Of a stretch of DNA of 64,000 bases, positions 44,156 through 53,457 are shown in pieces (the first letter of the stretch is position 1; every line of letters starts with the position of its first letter). The notes below the pieces were generated by a model that had not been told where the DNA came from, ran no database searches, and saw only the letters and a list, made by a program, of their open reading frames with translations. The stretch covers positions 18,616 through 82,615 of the forward strand of contig CANMLS010000023.1 of the NCBI GenBank assembly GCA_947498785.1. The letters are read 5' to 3'. Source of the stretch: an uncultured Aquimarina sp. (GTDB lineage: Bacteria > Bacteroidota > Bacteroidia > Flavobacteriales > Flavobacteriaceae). Position numbers and translations under genes: made by a program.

Positions 44156-45175
44156 ATGATTGATAAGATTAAAGAGTATATAGTAGAAATAGACGCATTC
44201 AAAGCCAAAACCAAAGAAGATGTAGAGGCGTTTAGAATTAAGTTTTCTGGTAAAAAAGGACTGATTAATGAATTCTTTTCTGAATTCAGAAATGTGGCCA
44301 GCGATCAGAAAAGAGAATTTGGACAAGCTATTAATGCACTTAAAGTAGCCGCAGAAAGTAAAGTAAAATCGTTAAAAGATGAATTAGAATCTAATGAAGA
44401 GGAAAAAGGAATCTATGGCGATCTTACACGACCAGCAGAGCCAATCAATATTGGATCTCGTCATCCTGTTTCTTTGATAAAGAATCAAATCATCGATATT
44501 TTCTCTCGTATTGGGTTTAATGTAAGTGAAGGACCAGAAATAGAAGATGACTGGCATAACTTTACGGCCTTAAATTTACCAGAATATCATCCTGCTCGCG
44601 ATATGCAGGATACATTTTTTATTCAAACAGATCCAGATATTTTATTGAGAACGCATACCTCATCGGTACAAGTGCGATATATGGAAAATAATAAACCACC
44701 GATCAGAACGATCTCACCTGGTAGAGTATATCGTAATGAAGCTATTTCTGCAAGATCACATTGTTTTTTCCATCAAGTAGAAGGATTATATATTGATAAA
44801 GACGTATCGTTTGCAGACTTAAAACAAACATTACAGTATTTTACTACCGAGATGTTTGGTAAATCCAAGATCAGGTTACGACCTTCCTATTTTCCATTTA
44901 CAGAACCTAGTGCCGAGATAGATGTATATTGGGGATTAAAAACCGAAACTGATTATAAAATCACAAAGGGTACGGGATGGCTAGAGATTGGAGGATGTGG
45001 AATGGTTGACCCTAATGTGCTTAATAATTGTAATATAGATCCTCAAGAATATAGCGGTTTTGCTTTTGGAATGGGGATCGATAGAATTGCCATGTTATTA
45101 TATGGTATCTCAGATATTCGTATGCTTAGCGAAAATGATGTTCGTTTCTTAGAACAGTTTAAATCAGCCTTATAG
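44156..45175 (+). CDS. pheS: Phenylalanyl-tRNA synthetase alpha subunit
   Basis: A 339-residue class II synthetase subunit that charges tRNA-Phe with the beta subunit (not in the window). The N-terminal coiled coil ([23 protein letters not shown]) and the class II motifs are clear: motif 1 in [31 protein letters not shown], motif 2 in [24 protein letters not shown] and motif 3 in [14 protein letters not shown]. The ATG at 44156 is chosen; a GTG one codon upstream is also open. The length is normal for PheS. Confidence 0.97.
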   Translation: MIDKIKEYIVEIDAFKAKTKEDVEAFRIKFSGKKGLINEFFSEFRNVASDQKREFGQAINALKVAAESKVKSLKDELESNEEEKGIYGDLTRPAEPINIGSRHPVSLIKNQIIDIFSRIGFNVSEGPEIEDDWHNFTALNLPEYHPARDMQDTFFIQTDPDILLRTHTSSVQVRYMENNKPPIRTISPGRVYRNEAISARSHCFFHQVEGLYIDKDVSFADLKQTLQYFTTEMFGKSKIRLRPSYFPFTEPSAEIDVYWGLKTETDYKITKGTGWLEIGGCGMVDPNVLNNCNIDPQEYSGFAFGMGIDRIAMLLYGISDIRMLSENDVRFLEQFKSAL

Positions 45176-45208
45176 TTTATAGGATTAATGACTTTTAATC
45201 ATAAGAGC

Positions 45209-45604
45209 ATGAGAGAAGATATAGAAATACCAGTGGTAAAAGGTGTATATATAGCCGTAGTCAAAGAATGGGACGAAGAGTTTTTGGCAAAGAGCTGGAA
45301 TTCTTATATCATTAATGATTTGAGTACTACTATCGAAATGGTATTAGTGGTTACCAAAGGGTATGATGATAAACGAAAAACTTCTATGTTACGACATGGT
45401 ATAGGAACTATTGAAGCTAAATCTTCTGCCAAAATTGAAATGCTTCAGGAAGAACTACTAGAAATGAATAATGAATTTTCGGTTACTTTCTTTGTCGAGA
45501 GTAAGTTGTTTGATAAGAAATATGTATTTAGAAAAAATACGATTAACGAAAACGCGTTTCAAGACCTTCCTGTAATGGATCAACGTGGAGTTTTGGTAAA
45601 ATAA
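45209..45604 (+). CDS. Conserved hypothetical protein downstream of pheS
   Basis: From the ATG at 45209 (MREDIEIPVVKGVYIAVVKEW) the product is 131 residues; the frame is open seven codons further up. It is a soluble alpha/beta protein with the pattern FLAKSWNSYIINDLSTTIEMVLVVTKGYD, then RHGIGTIEAKSSAKIEMLQEE and a beta-rich end. Relatives are found in many flavobacteria, with no named domain known to me. A strong terminator follows, so pheS and this gene may form one transcript (33-base gap). Confidence 0.78.
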   Translation: MREDIEIPVVKGVYIAVVKEWDEEFLAKSWNSYIINDLSTTIEMVLVVTKGYDDKRKTSMLRHGIGTIEAKSSAKIEMLQEELLEMNNEFSVTFFVESKLFDKKYVFRKNTINENAFQDLPVMDQRGVLVK

Positions 45605-45640
45605 ATGATGCAAATCAATAAATTCTAATTTCTGAATATG

Positions 45641-45675
45641 AAAAATGCCTTGAAAAAGAATTCAAGGCATTTTTT
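45641..45675 (+). terminator. Rho-independent terminator
   Basis: AAAAATGCCTTGAA and TTCAAGGCATTTTTT form a perfect stem with a 6-base loop and T run, ending the pheS transcript. Confidence 0.92.
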
Positions 45676-45728
45676 AGGCCAATTCGTTACTATTTAATTT
45701 AACGATCTAAATTAATATAATAACGAAG

Positions 45729-45815
45729 CTAACCACCTTCAACTCTACAATTACTAATATTAGTAATCGTAGAATTCTTAAGATTGTGTCTTACGACCTT
45801 TTTAAGAAATTTCAT
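45729..45815 (-). CDS. Possible 28-residue peptide ending in Gly-Gly
   Basis: On the minus strand an ATG at 45815 opens a 28-codon ORF (MKFLKKVVRH ... ISNCRVEGG), basic at the start, Asn/Ser/Thr-rich in the middle and ending in Gly-Gly before TAG. A GGAAG motif sits 8 bases upstream of the ATG, unusual in this window, where ribosome binding sites are hard to find. Length and Gly-Gly end recall the leader part of RiPP or bacteriocin precursors, but no core follows. It is antisense to no gene. The rest of 45605-46045 holds only the pheS terminator and the recA leader. Confidence 0.3.
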   Translation of the reverse strand: MKFLKKVVRHNLKNSTITNISNCRVEGG

Positions 45816-46045
45816 CGATCATCTTCCTATTTCTTTTGTTCATGTTTGCTTTTATTGTAGATGTAAAAAAGTTATAAGGTTGCGCGATATCATAGATAAA
45901 ATATTTTCAGGCAATAGATTAGGGTTATAATAATACTGGGAAATATTTAACACAAATCCATTATATTCTGTTGTTAATAACGATTTTAGAATCCACATCA
46001 CTACTACAAAAAGAAATAGTACTTTAGCAAAAAGTTTACAGTAAA

Positions 46046-47083
46046 ATGTCAAATCCCGATATATTTGATCAACAAATGAGTACAGAAAAAGACGCAAAGT
46101 TAAAAGCATTAAAACTTACCTTAGATAAATTAGATAAAGCATACGGAAAAGGAACTGTAATGAAAATGGGGGATAGTGCCATTCAAGAAGTGGAGGTTAT
46201 CCCAACAGGATCACTTGGTTTGGACTTGGCTTTAGGTGTTGGAGGATATCCCAGAGGTAGAGTAATAGAAATTTATGGTCCAGAATCATCAGGTAAAACG
46301 ACCCTTACACTACACGCAATAGCCCAAGCTCAAAAAGGTGGAGGTATCGCAGCATTTATAGATGCAGAACATGCTTTTGATCGTTTTTATGCAGAAAAAT
46401 TGGGTGTAGACATTGAAAATTTAATTATTTCTCAACCCGATAACGGTGAACAAGCCTTGGAGATTGCGGATAATTTAATTCGTTCGGGAGCTATTGATAT
46501 TATAGTTGTTGATTCTGTAGCTGCACTTACTCCCAAAAGTGAAATCGAAGGTGAAATGGGAGATTCTAAAATGGGACTTCATGCCAGATTAATGTCTCAG
46601 GCGCTTAGAAAATTAACCAGTTCGATTAGTAAAACAAATTGTACCGTAATCTTTATTAACCAACTTCGTGAAAAAATTGGAGTTATGTTTGGAAATCCTG
46701 AAACTACTACAGGAGGTAATGCATTAAAGTTTTATGCCTCTGTACGTTTGGATATTCGACGCTCTACACAAATTAAAAATAGTAATAGTGAAGTGCAGGG
46801 AAATAAAACTCGTGTAAAAGTAGTTAAAAACAAAGTTGCCCCTCCATTTAGAACTGCAGAATTTGATATCATGTATGGACAAGGTATTTCTAAAAATGGA
46901 GAAATTATTGATATTGGTGTTGACTATGAAATCATTAAGAAAAGTGGTTCTTGGTTTAGTTATCAAGATACCAAGCTTGGTCAAGGTCGAGATGCAGTAA
47001 AAGCATTACTTAATGATAACCCTGAGCTTATGGAAGAGCTTGAACAGAAAATCATTGAAGCCATAAAAATTATAAAAGAATAA
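46046..47083 (+). CDS. recA: RecA recombinase
   Basis: The 345-residue protein is RecA throughout: Walker [29 protein letters not shown], Walker [23 protein letters not shown], loop 1, the MSQALRKL and [33 protein letters not shown] segments and the C-terminal acidic/helical part. It is the central strand-exchange protein and SOS coprotease. The ATG at 46046 gives the normal length; a second ATG ten codons later is also possible. An ideal terminator follows. Confidence 0.98.
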   Translation: MSNPDIFDQQMSTEKDAKLKALKLTLDKLDKAYGKGTVMKMGDSAIQEVEVIPTGSLGLDLALGVGGYPRGRVIEIYGPESSGKTTLTLHAIAQAQKGGGIAAFIDAEHAFDRFYAEKLGVDIENLIISQPDNGEQALEIADNLIRSGAIDIIVVDSVAALTPKSEIEGEMGDSKMGLHARLMSQALRKLTSSISKTNCTVIFINQLREKIGVMFGNPETTTGGNALKFYASVRLDIRRSTQIKNSNSEVQGNKTRVKVVKNKVAPPFRTAEFDIMYGQGISKNGEIIDIGVDYEIIKKSGSWFSYQDTKLGQGRDAVKALLNDNPELMEELEQKIIEAIKIIKE

Positions 47084-47101
47084 ACTTTCTTAATATCATA
47101 A

Positions 47102-47132
47102 AAAAAACCCCGAAGCTTCGGGGTTTTTTTTG
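47102..47132 (+). terminator. Rho-independent terminator
   Basis: CCCCGAAGCTTCGGGG, flanked by A7 and T8, directly after recA. Textbook bidirectional hairpin. Confidence 0.95.
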
Positions 47133-47284
47133 TGTCTAAGGGTAATTATATCTCGCTATAATCAAAATACATAACGGGTTGATATAATTAAAATAAATGT
47201 AAATTTAGGTTTACAAAAGCAACCATACTCGTTTATTTACATCTACATAGTAGAATAATTGTATTATTTCTCAAAACCCCAATT

Positions 47285-47701
47285 ATGAGAAGGATAAAAA
47301 TAATATTGATATTTTTTATTGTAGCTGTATTTACAGGATGTTCTAATGATGATAATGAAACTAGTTTTTTTTATGAATTAGTTACGGTACAAGATGCTTC
47401 TGTCCCTGAGCAATTTAACCGTGGTGAGATTTATACCATTACTGTTTCGTATTTTAGAACATCAAATTGTCATTCATTTGCAGGGTTTGATTATAACATA
47501 TTAGACAATGAAAGAACTATATCAGTAATCAGTTTGGTAGTTAACCAAGGTAATTGTGAAGAACTAGACATGACTGATCCTATAGAAGTTTCTTTCGAAT
47601 TTCTTGTTGGAGAGGAAGATTCTTATATTTTTAAGTTTTGGCAAGGAAAAGATGAAAATGGAGATAATCAATTCTTAGTCAAAGAAGTACCAGTATTATA
47701 A
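47285..47701 (+). CDS. Small lipoprotein of unknown function
   Basis: A 138-residue protein with a clear lipoprotein signal (IILIFFIVAVFTGC). The mature part is an acidic beta protein with two Cys (SNCHSFAGFD and NQGNCEELD) that could pair, and the sequence SVPEQFNRGEIYTITVSYFR suggests a single Ig-like beta sandwich. I know similar short lipoproteins from flavobacteria but no function. It lies 21 bases upstream of an ECF sigma factor and may be in the same transcript. Confidence 0.78.
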   Translation: MRRIKIILIFFIVAVFTGCSNDDNETSFFYELVTVQDASVPEQFNRGEIYTITVSYFRTSNCHSFAGFDYNILDNERTISVISLVVNQGNCEELDMTDPIEVSFEFLVGEEDSYIFKFWQGKDENGDNQFLVKEVPVL

Positions 47702-47722
47702 TTAAACTAAAAAAAGTAATTA

Positions 47723-48274
47723 GTGAGTTTAGACCAGCTCATAAAGGGATGTAAAAAAAGAAATGCCGTAGCGCAAGAACAATTGTATAGACTATACAGT
47801 AGCAAGTTATTTTCTATTTGCTTAAAGTACTCTAATGATTATTCTAGTGCAGAAGATACATTACAAGATGCTTTTATAACCATTTTTGATAAAATAGCCC
47901 AATATAAAAATCAGGGCTCTTTTGAAGGGTGGATAAAACGAATAACTATAAATACAGCTTTACAAAAATATCGAAAACAAAAAGTTTTTGATATTATTAA
48001 TGAAGAACAAATTGAAGAAGTAGAAGTACAAATTGATGATGATGAGGTTTCACTAGATTACCTTCTTAAAATTATTCAACAACTTCCAGATCGATATCGA
48101 TTAGTGTTTAACCTTTATGTATTAGATGGTTATTCACATAAAGAAGTTGCTGAGATGCTTGAGGTATCTGTAGGGACATCAAAATCTAACCTTGCCAGAG
48201 CAAGGAATATTTTAAAAGAAAAACTAGAAGCCAACCAAGAACCCTATGTTCGCTCAATTGAAGGACGAAGATGA
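47723..48274 (+). CDS. ECF-type RNA polymerase sigma factor
   Basis: A 183-residue sigma-70 family protein that starts with GTG. Region 2 is at YSNDYSSAEDTLQDAFITIFDKIAQYKNQGSFEGWIKRITINTA, region 4 at QQLPDRYRLVFNLYVLDGYSHKEVAEMLEVSVGTSKSNLARAR; both are complete. It overlaps the start of the next gene by four bases, and that gene encodes a membrane/outer-membrane protein whose N-terminus is the likely anti-sigma part. This pair is common in Bacteroidota and differs from the sigma/TPR pair at 30.4-31.7 kb. Confidence 0.92.
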   Translation: MSLDQLIKGCKKRNAVAQEQLYRLYSSKLFSICLKYSNDYSSAEDTLQDAFITIFDKIAQYKNQGSFEGWIKRITINTALQKYRKQKVFDIINEEQIEEVEVQIDDDEVSLDYLLKIIQQLPDRYRLVFNLYVLDGYSHKEVAEMLEVSVGTSKSNLARARNILKEKLEANQEPYVRSIEGRR

Positions 48275-50064
48275 ATGATAAAAAAAATATAGATCGATTA
48301 TTTCAGGAAAAATTCAAAGATTTTGAAGTTATTCCTGATGAAATAGTATGGGAGAAAATAAAAGCCCGACAAAATCAAAATAAAAAGAGAGCTTTTCTTA
48401 TTCCTTTTTGGTACAAGGTTGCTGGTATTGCTGCTCTATTTGCTATTATATTTGGTATTAGTAACTTCCCTTTTGATACAACCACTCAAAATCAAGATCA
48501 GACAATAACCAATTCTGAAACTAAAATTAATGCCGAAGAGATTCCTGATGATTCTTTTGAAACTACAACAATTAAAAAACCAATAGTCCAGACAGAAAAA
48601 GAAAATGTCTCAGGCTCTGATAAACATGTAGAAAAAAATGATTCTGATACCAAAACCATTCAAAACCATTATTTTGAGCCTTCTGAAATAGAAGAAAATA
48701 TAACTATTGCTGATACTAAAGAAAAACAATCACAATCAGTAAAAAATAATACTACAAATACCAATGATGAACAACATATAGTTGATCATTCTTTAAAAAA
48801 CGCGGGTACTAAAGATAAAGCTCTTAGTTCTGAAAAAGAAGATATGATTCATGCAAAGATTTCGACTACTCCTTCTATTGCTACTAACTCTTCAAATAAA
48901 GAAATGAAATCAGATAAAGAACATTCTACTTTTATCTCTCCAGATCAAAATAATATCGCAAATGCCGATGCTATAGCCGAAAGAAGTAATGATAATACCG
49001 AAAGAAATAAAATTATAAACCCTCGCACAAATACTAAAGAGAAAGCCTTTAGTTCTGAAAAAAGTGATGTAATTCAGGAAAAGATACCTAATACAGATCC
49101 TACTCTTGTTAATTCTTCAAACAAAGAAATGAAATCAGATAAAGAGTATCCTACTTTTACCTCTCCAGATCAAAATGATATCGCAAATGCCGATGCTATA
49201 GCCGAAAAAAATAATGATAACACTAAAACAAATGAAGAAAAAAATAGTGTTGTAGAAGAACCTAAGAATCAAGATGACAAAGGTAAAAAGTCCATCTTTG
49301 ATATAGTAAATCAGGAAGAAGAGGTTGTCGAAGTAGCAGCATCTTCAAAAAAATGGAATATCTCACCAAATGTAGCTCCAGTATATTATAATTCTATTGG
49401 AGATGGATCTCCTATTGATTCTCAGTTTGCTGATAACAATAAAAATGGACAAATAAATATGAGTTATGGAGTTCAAGTTTCTTATAATATTAATAAAAAA
49501 CTTAGTGTTCGTTCAGGAGTAAGTAAAGTCGATTTAAGTTATAATACAAATGATGTTGGTTTTACCCCTTCTGCAATTGGGCAAAACTTAGAAAGTATTA
49601 CTTATAATGAAAATGCGGGAGCAATTCTTATTTCTGATATTGGAAATACAAGAAATACAGAAGCTCTTGATATCAGTAGAAATGCAATAAACCAAAGTCA
49701 AAATATTGGACTAATAAATCAAAGTATTGCTTATATAGAGGTTCCTATGGAAATGAAATATTCGTTGATAGACAAAAAGTTTGGTGTAAATATGATTGGT
49801 GGTTTTAGTACGCTATTCTTACAAGATAATGAAGTATCACTCGAGGCTGGAGATTTTGAAACTTCTATTGGTGAAGCCAATAATCTTAATGACTTAAGTT
49901 TTACAGGAAATATCGGACTTGGTGTTGATTATAAAATCTCGAATCAGTTCGAGATTAATCTCGAACCCATTTTTAAATATCAATTTAACGCATTTAATGA
50001 TAATGCTGGTAATTTCAAACCGTATTACTTTGGAATTTATACTGGCGTAAGCTTTAAGTTTTAA
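48271..50064 (+). CDS. Membrane-anchored protein with outer-membrane-type beta-barrel domain
   Basis: The 597-residue protein has a short N-terminal cytoplasmic part (DRLFQEKFKDFEVIPDEIVWEKIKARQ), one transmembrane helix (WYKVAGIAALFAIIFGISNF), a long Ser/Asn/Lys/Glu-rich linker (about residues 75-350) and a C-terminal beta-barrel-like domain (WNISPNVAPVYYNSIGDGSPID ... YKISNQFEINLEPIFKYQFN ... YFGIYTGVSFKF) of the outer membrane beta-barrel family. The linker contains a tandem duplication of exactly 225 bp (75 codons). The gene is coupled to the sigma factor. It may link the inner membrane to the outer membrane and regulate the sigma factor; that is inference. Confidence 0.85.
   Translation: MNDKKNIDRLFQEKFKDFEVIPDEIVWEKIKARQNQNKKRAFLIPFWYKVAGIAALFAIIFGISNFPFDTTTQNQDQTITNSETKINAEEIPDDSFETTTIKKPIVQTEKENVSGSDKHVEKNDSDTKTIQNHYFEPSEIEENITIADTKEKQSQSVKNNTTNTNDEQHIVDHSLKNAGTKDKALSSEKEDMIHAKISTTPSIATNSSNKEMKSDKEHSTFISPDQNNIANADAIAERSNDNTERNKIINPRTNTKEKAFSSEKSDVIQEKIPNTDPTLVNSSNKEMKSDKEYPTFTSPDQNDIANADAIAEKNNDNTKTNEEKNSVVEEPKNQDDKGKKSIFDIVNQEEEVVEVAASSKKWNISPNVAPVYYNSIGDGSPIDSQFADNNKNGQINMSYGVQVSYNINKKLSVRSGVSKVDLSYNTNDVGFTPSAIGQNLESITYNENAGAILISDIGNTRNTEALDISRNAINQSQNIGLINQSIAYIEVPMEMKYSLIDKKFGVNMIGGFSTLFLQDNEVSLEAGDFETSIGEANNLNDLSFTGNIGLGVDYKISNQFEINLEPIFKYQFNAFNDNAGNFKPYYFGIYTGVSFKF
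48811..49260 (+). repeat. Tandem duplication of 225 bp inside the barrel protein gene
   Basis: The segment starting 48811 recurs from 49036 with an offset of exactly 225 bases, kept in frame. Matching landmarks are NSSNKEMKSDKE and PDQN(N/D)IANADAIAE in both copies; the ends diverge. Confidence 0.85.
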
Positions 50065-50130
50065 AATGTATACAACAAACCCTTTTTTAGTTGGTTAGGT
50101 AGTTATTGCAACAAACAAGCAATGATGAAC

Positions 50131-50166
50131 AAAGTCGTTCCTGAGGAGGAACGGCTTTCGTTTTTT
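50131..50166 (+). terminator. Rho-independent terminator
   Basis: AAAGTCGTTCC and GGAACGGCTTT form a stem (one G-T pair) with a 6-base loop, followed by T6 after CG. It ends the sigma/barrel transcript and overlaps the 3' side of the minus-strand lipoprotein gene by nothing. Confidence 0.8.
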
Positions 50167-50196
50167 CTAAATACTATTAAGAAATATCTAGAGCTC

Positions 50197-50844
50197 TTAT
50201 TCGCCGTAAGCTACATGAAAATATTTGGTTATTCGAGGCAAATTCTTATAACTAATATCAAACCTCAGTACCTGACCAACATAAGGCTGGTATTCTTCAT
50301 TTTTGATGGCGTGTCGAATTTCGGGATCAAGATATAAATCTTTGATATCGGCAGAGTTCACATCTCTTAATTCATTATACCAATATTCTTTTCTGATAAG
50401 AAACCATTTTAAATCTTCTGATTGATAGATGCTTTTATCATAAAAAGGTTTTTCATTGATCCATATTTTTGGGTTCTCAGTTACTGCTACTGATGACTGT
50501 TGTATCACTAGATAGATATGTGCCCCAGCATTCCATTCTGTTCCATTAGGTCCGCCAGCATCATGATCAAATAAATTATTACTATTATGCTTTCCGGTTT
50601 TTATGCTTTCGGATTCTTTTTTTATCCATTCTTTTATTTTGGGACTATCATTTTCATTCGAATATTTATCGTCTAATTGATAAAAACAAAAAGCTTCGAA
50701 TTCTTTACTATTTTCTTTAGTAACTTTTTCTTCTTTATTATGCTCTTCTATGGATTTTTCTTCCTTATCATCTATATTGATATCTGGATTTGACTTACAC
50801 GATACTATCAAAATCAATCCTAATATTATAAGTTTTAAATTCAT
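50197..50844 (-). CDS. Lipoprotein of unknown function
   Basis: A 215-residue protein with a lipoprotein signal (LKLIILGLILIVSC) and a charged linker (DDKEEKSIEEHNKEEKVTKE). The mature globular part has a distinctive HDAGGPNGTEWNAGAH stretch, then beta strands (IYLVIQQSSVAV) and a helical end. I recognise no family. It is the last of three minus-strand small envelope genes (50197-51773) that may be one unit, although the gaps are 33 and 101 bases. Confidence 0.72.
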   Translation of the reverse strand: MNLKLIILGLILIVSCKSNPDINIDDKEEKSIEEHNKEEKVTKENSKEFEAFCFYQLDDKYSNENDSPKIKEWIKKESESIKTGKHNSNNLFDHDAGGPNGTEWNAGAHIYLVIQQSSVAVTENPKIWINEKPFYDKSIYQSEDLKWFLIRKEYWYNELRDVNSADIKDLYLDPEIRHAIKNEEYQPYVGQVLRFDISYKNLPRITKYFHVAYGE

Positions 50845-50877
50845 ATTTTAATTTACAGCAATTTTTAAGTTCTCTTT

Positions 50878-51300
50878 TTAATAATGAGCTCTAACTTTTG
50901 AAGAAATTAAAGTTTTACTATTATTATCATCAAAATTTTTACATTCAGATGTCCTATACCAATTATCTCCTATATTAAGTTTATTATAGTAAGCTTTATC
51001 AATATAAACTTTTTTAAAAACCACCCTAGATCGTTGTTTGGTTTTAATCACAATAGTATAATCTTCTTGATCGCTTATCTTATAGCAAAATGTTGTTATT
51101 CTATTACTTTTATTATCATTCATTGAGGAATTAACATCTTCACACCTTTTTATATATTCTTTAGGTTCGTATTTTTTTTCTATGACCACTCCTTGATCAA
51201 AATCATTTAACTTATTAAACCAAACAACTACCCCTACAAATAATAATATCAGAAAAAGAGGTGACCACCCTACTATTTTATTTAAAATTGACATATTCAA
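50878..51300 (-). CDS. Small membrane protein of unknown function
   Basis: The 140-residue protein has one N-terminal helix (WSPLFLILLFVGVVVWF) and a soluble, Lys/Asn-rich part with three Cys (IKRCEDVNSSM, TFCYKISDQ and RTSECKNFD). The hydrophilic part is probably outside the inner membrane. It lies 33 bases upstream of the lipoprotein gene in the direction of transcription. No known domain was recognised. Confidence 0.62.
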   Translation of the reverse strand: MNMSILNKIVGWSPLFLILLFVGVVVWFNKLNDFDQGVVIEKKYEPKEYIKRCEDVNSSMNDNKSNRITTFCYKISDQEDYTIVIKTKQRSRVVFKKVYIDKAYYNKLNIGDNWYRTSECKNFDDNNSKTLISSKVRAHY

Positions 51301-51401
51301 TAATTTAGAATAGAATATCTTGTAGATAGGTTTCCTTTTTTTAAAAGGGGAACAAGATTATTCGAATTATATGTAATCATAAAGAAAGTTATAATACAAT
51401 A

Positions 51402-51773
51402 TTAAAGAGATATCTTTTTTTTCCAATGATGACTGGTAGTCTCTTGCCTTTCACCATTCCAACCTTTATATACATCAATTCCATTTTCTAGAACATCATA
51501 AGAAGAGTATTCTATTTTATTATAGAGCTCTGTAGTGCTCACCACCTTAGCAGTTTTAGTTTCATGATCATTGATAACAACATAAGTTATAGAATAAGGA
51601 ATATATTCTTCCCCCATAATAGCTATTGCAAAATATGCTGTTTCATAAGCTTCAGTATTGCTGCTAGTAACGTTATCACTATCTTTTTTTACTGAGGTTT
51701 TTTTTGAATTATTATTCGAATAACAAGAGACATATAACAACAATATGCATCCTAAAATAAGTGTGTTTTTCAT
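51402..51773 (-). CDS. Small lipoprotein of unknown function
   Basis: A 123-residue protein with a lipoprotein signal (TLILGCILLLYVSC), then a Ser/Asn-rich linker (SNNNSKKTSVKKDSDNVTSS) and a small beta domain (TAYFAIAIMGEEYIPYSITYVVIND-type) ending KKISL. No family is recognised. It is the first of three minus-strand small envelope genes. Nothing else is seen in the 299 bases between it and the GH16 gene except a hairpin at 52028. Confidence 0.62.
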   Translation of the reverse strand: MKNTLILGCILLLYVSCYSNNNSKKTSVKKDSDNVTSSNTEAYETAYFAIAIMGEEYIPYSITYVVINDHETKTAKVVSTTELYNKIEYSSYDVLENGIDVYKGWNGERQETTSHHWKKKISL

Positions 51774-52027
51774 CTATTTTTTAATTTTCTAAATAAAGAA
51801 AAGTTTACTCTACAAAAGACAAAAATAACTACACTTTCTTTCTTAAATTACCTTGTTTTCAGTGAAATTTATATGAGAATTGGTTTAGCTTTTTAAATCA
51901 AGACATATCAACCTTACGCTCTGTTTAAAAGATATGTTGAATGACGACATACAAGAGCATAAAGCAAATCGATTAAATAAATTGTATATACTCTGAGAAT
52001 TTAATAGTATCTCAAAGCTAAAGAGTT

Positions 52028-52061
52028 AACAAGCATACGCATCCGATATCATATGCTTGTT
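52028..52061 (-). terminator. Hairpin after the GH16 gene
   Basis: AACAAGCATA and TATGCTTGTT form a perfect 10-bp stem with a 14-base loop 12 bases beyond the GH16 stop. The T tail on the minus strand is weak (TTAACTCTTT). Confidence 0.55.
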
Positions 52062-52072
52062 TTTAAAGTTTT

Positions 52073-53254
52073 TTATTTTAATTCCCAGGTTCTTACCCAA
52101 TCATAAGAAGTTGTTCTTTCTTCTTCGGTTCCTGTCATACCACCATCAGAAGGAACAGGATTCCAATCATAAGTCTCAACAACCATTCTTAAATACATCG
52201 GTAAATCAAAGTTTGCTTTTGGAATAACTGTATACACTTTTTTACCATCTAAATAAAATTCTATCTCAGCTTCACTTTTCCACCAAGCGGCATAGATATG
52301 ATAGTCTGACCAAACTTTCTCTCCTATTTCAGTATTACCTCCTATAGACCCAGTTTGTGTTGCTGCGCAATCGGCTTGTCTACTATGTGTGTTAGAGTGA
52401 ATGGTTTCGTCAAATTGTAAAGCCCAATTTGCAGTCGTGTTAATTTGCCCTACACATTCTTGAATATCTAATTCTGTAACTCTTCTATCGCAACCTATAC
52501 CTTCATTTTTATGATTAATTAACCAAAAGGTAGAAGACATAAAAGTTTTGTTAGCTTTCATTCTACATTCAAAATAATATCCGACTTGTCCTGCTACCTT
52601 AGAACCAATGTATGACCCTGCATGTGTAAAAGTATTACCATTTACCATTTCTGATGCATCTAACTTATAGGCTGTTAGCTTAAGGTTGTTTTCAGTTTCT
52701 GTTACCGTATTTTTCTTAAAGATTCCTGGGGCTCTGCCAATCCATCTTGTTGGATCTGTATTTAACCATTTACTTTCATCAAAAACACCATCATTAAACT
52801 CATCTGATAAGCTTTCTACTTTACTCCATGATTTACCTGAGGGAGCAGGATCAGATCCAATAAAGTAAGGGGTATTTGACGAAGGTTCGTTTCTTGTTAC
52901 TATAACGTCAAAACTACAAGATACCGTATTACCAGCAGCATCTTTTACTTGAAATGTATTTGTAGTTGTTCCGACAAGAAATACCTCACCAGACGCTAAA
53001 CCTTCTATTTGTGAGGTTACAGCTCCTGGTAGATTATCACTACCAACGGGAGCAGTATATGTTACCACTGTACCATTTGATAAAGCATCTACAGCTTCAT
53101 TAATATCTGAAATACATGTTATTGTTGGATCCACATTATCTTTAGGATCATCAGTTTCACTACCATTCTCGTCACTACTACTACAACTACTACAACCAAT
53201 TGCTGATACAAATAAAAAGATGATCAACTTGATTGAAAGGGCATTTTTTAACAT
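52073..53254 (-). CDS. GH16 family glycoside hydrolase lipoprotein (agarase/porphyranase type)
   Basis: From the ATG at 53254 the 393-residue lipoprotein has a signal with lipobox FVSAIGC. A HYR/Ig-like module (PTITCISDINEAVDALSNGTV ... GNTVSCSFDVIVT) precedes a GH16 domain: WSKVESLSDEFNDGVFDESKW at the start, the catalytic motif ELDIQE (Glu261, Asp263, Glu266), and the late FYLDGKKVYTVIP ... LPMYLRMVVETYDW. This layout matches the subfamilies acting on agar, porphyran or carrageenan from marine algae, consistent with a marine flavobacterium. Which galactan is cut cannot be told without structure or closer comparison. There is no SusC/SusD gene nearby, so it does not sit in an obvious polysaccharide utilisation locus. 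Confidence 0.9.
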   Translation of the reverse strand: MLKNALSIKLIIFLFVSAIGCSSCSSSDENGSETDDPKDNVDPTITCISDINEAVDALSNGTVVTYTAPVGSDNLPGAVTSQIEGLASGEVFLVGTTTNTFQVKDAAGNTVSCSFDVIVTRNEPSSNTPYFIGSDPAPSGKSWSKVESLSDEFNDGVFDESKWLNTDPTRWIGRAPGIFKKNTVTETENNLKLTAYKLDASEMVNGNTFTHAGSYIGSKVAGQVGYYFECRMKANKTFMSSTFWLINHKNEGIGCDRRVTELDIQECVGQINTTANWALQFDETIHSNTHSRQADCAATQTGSIGGNTEIGEKVWSDYHIYAAWWKSEAEIEFYLDGKKVYTVIPKANFDLPMYLRMVVETYDWNPVPSDGGMTGTEEERTTSYDWVRTWELK

Positions 53255-53457
53255 AATAAGATTTTTATACAAAAATAGATGGTATACGCTTCAAAAACAC
53301 AAACATATGTTTCAGAATTAGCAACACATGTCTCGTCAGCCATTTCTTCAAAGATATCTTTAATTAAGTATATCTATATATCCTGAATTTCTTCAGGGTT
53401 AAAAAAACCTTCTCATATCTTCTAGATTATTTGTGTCTTTATACACAATTTTCTAAC

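Noticed and set aside
52073..53254. Polysaccharide utilisation locus around the GH16 gene
   Set aside because: No SusC/SusD pair, sulfatase or second hydrolase next to it.
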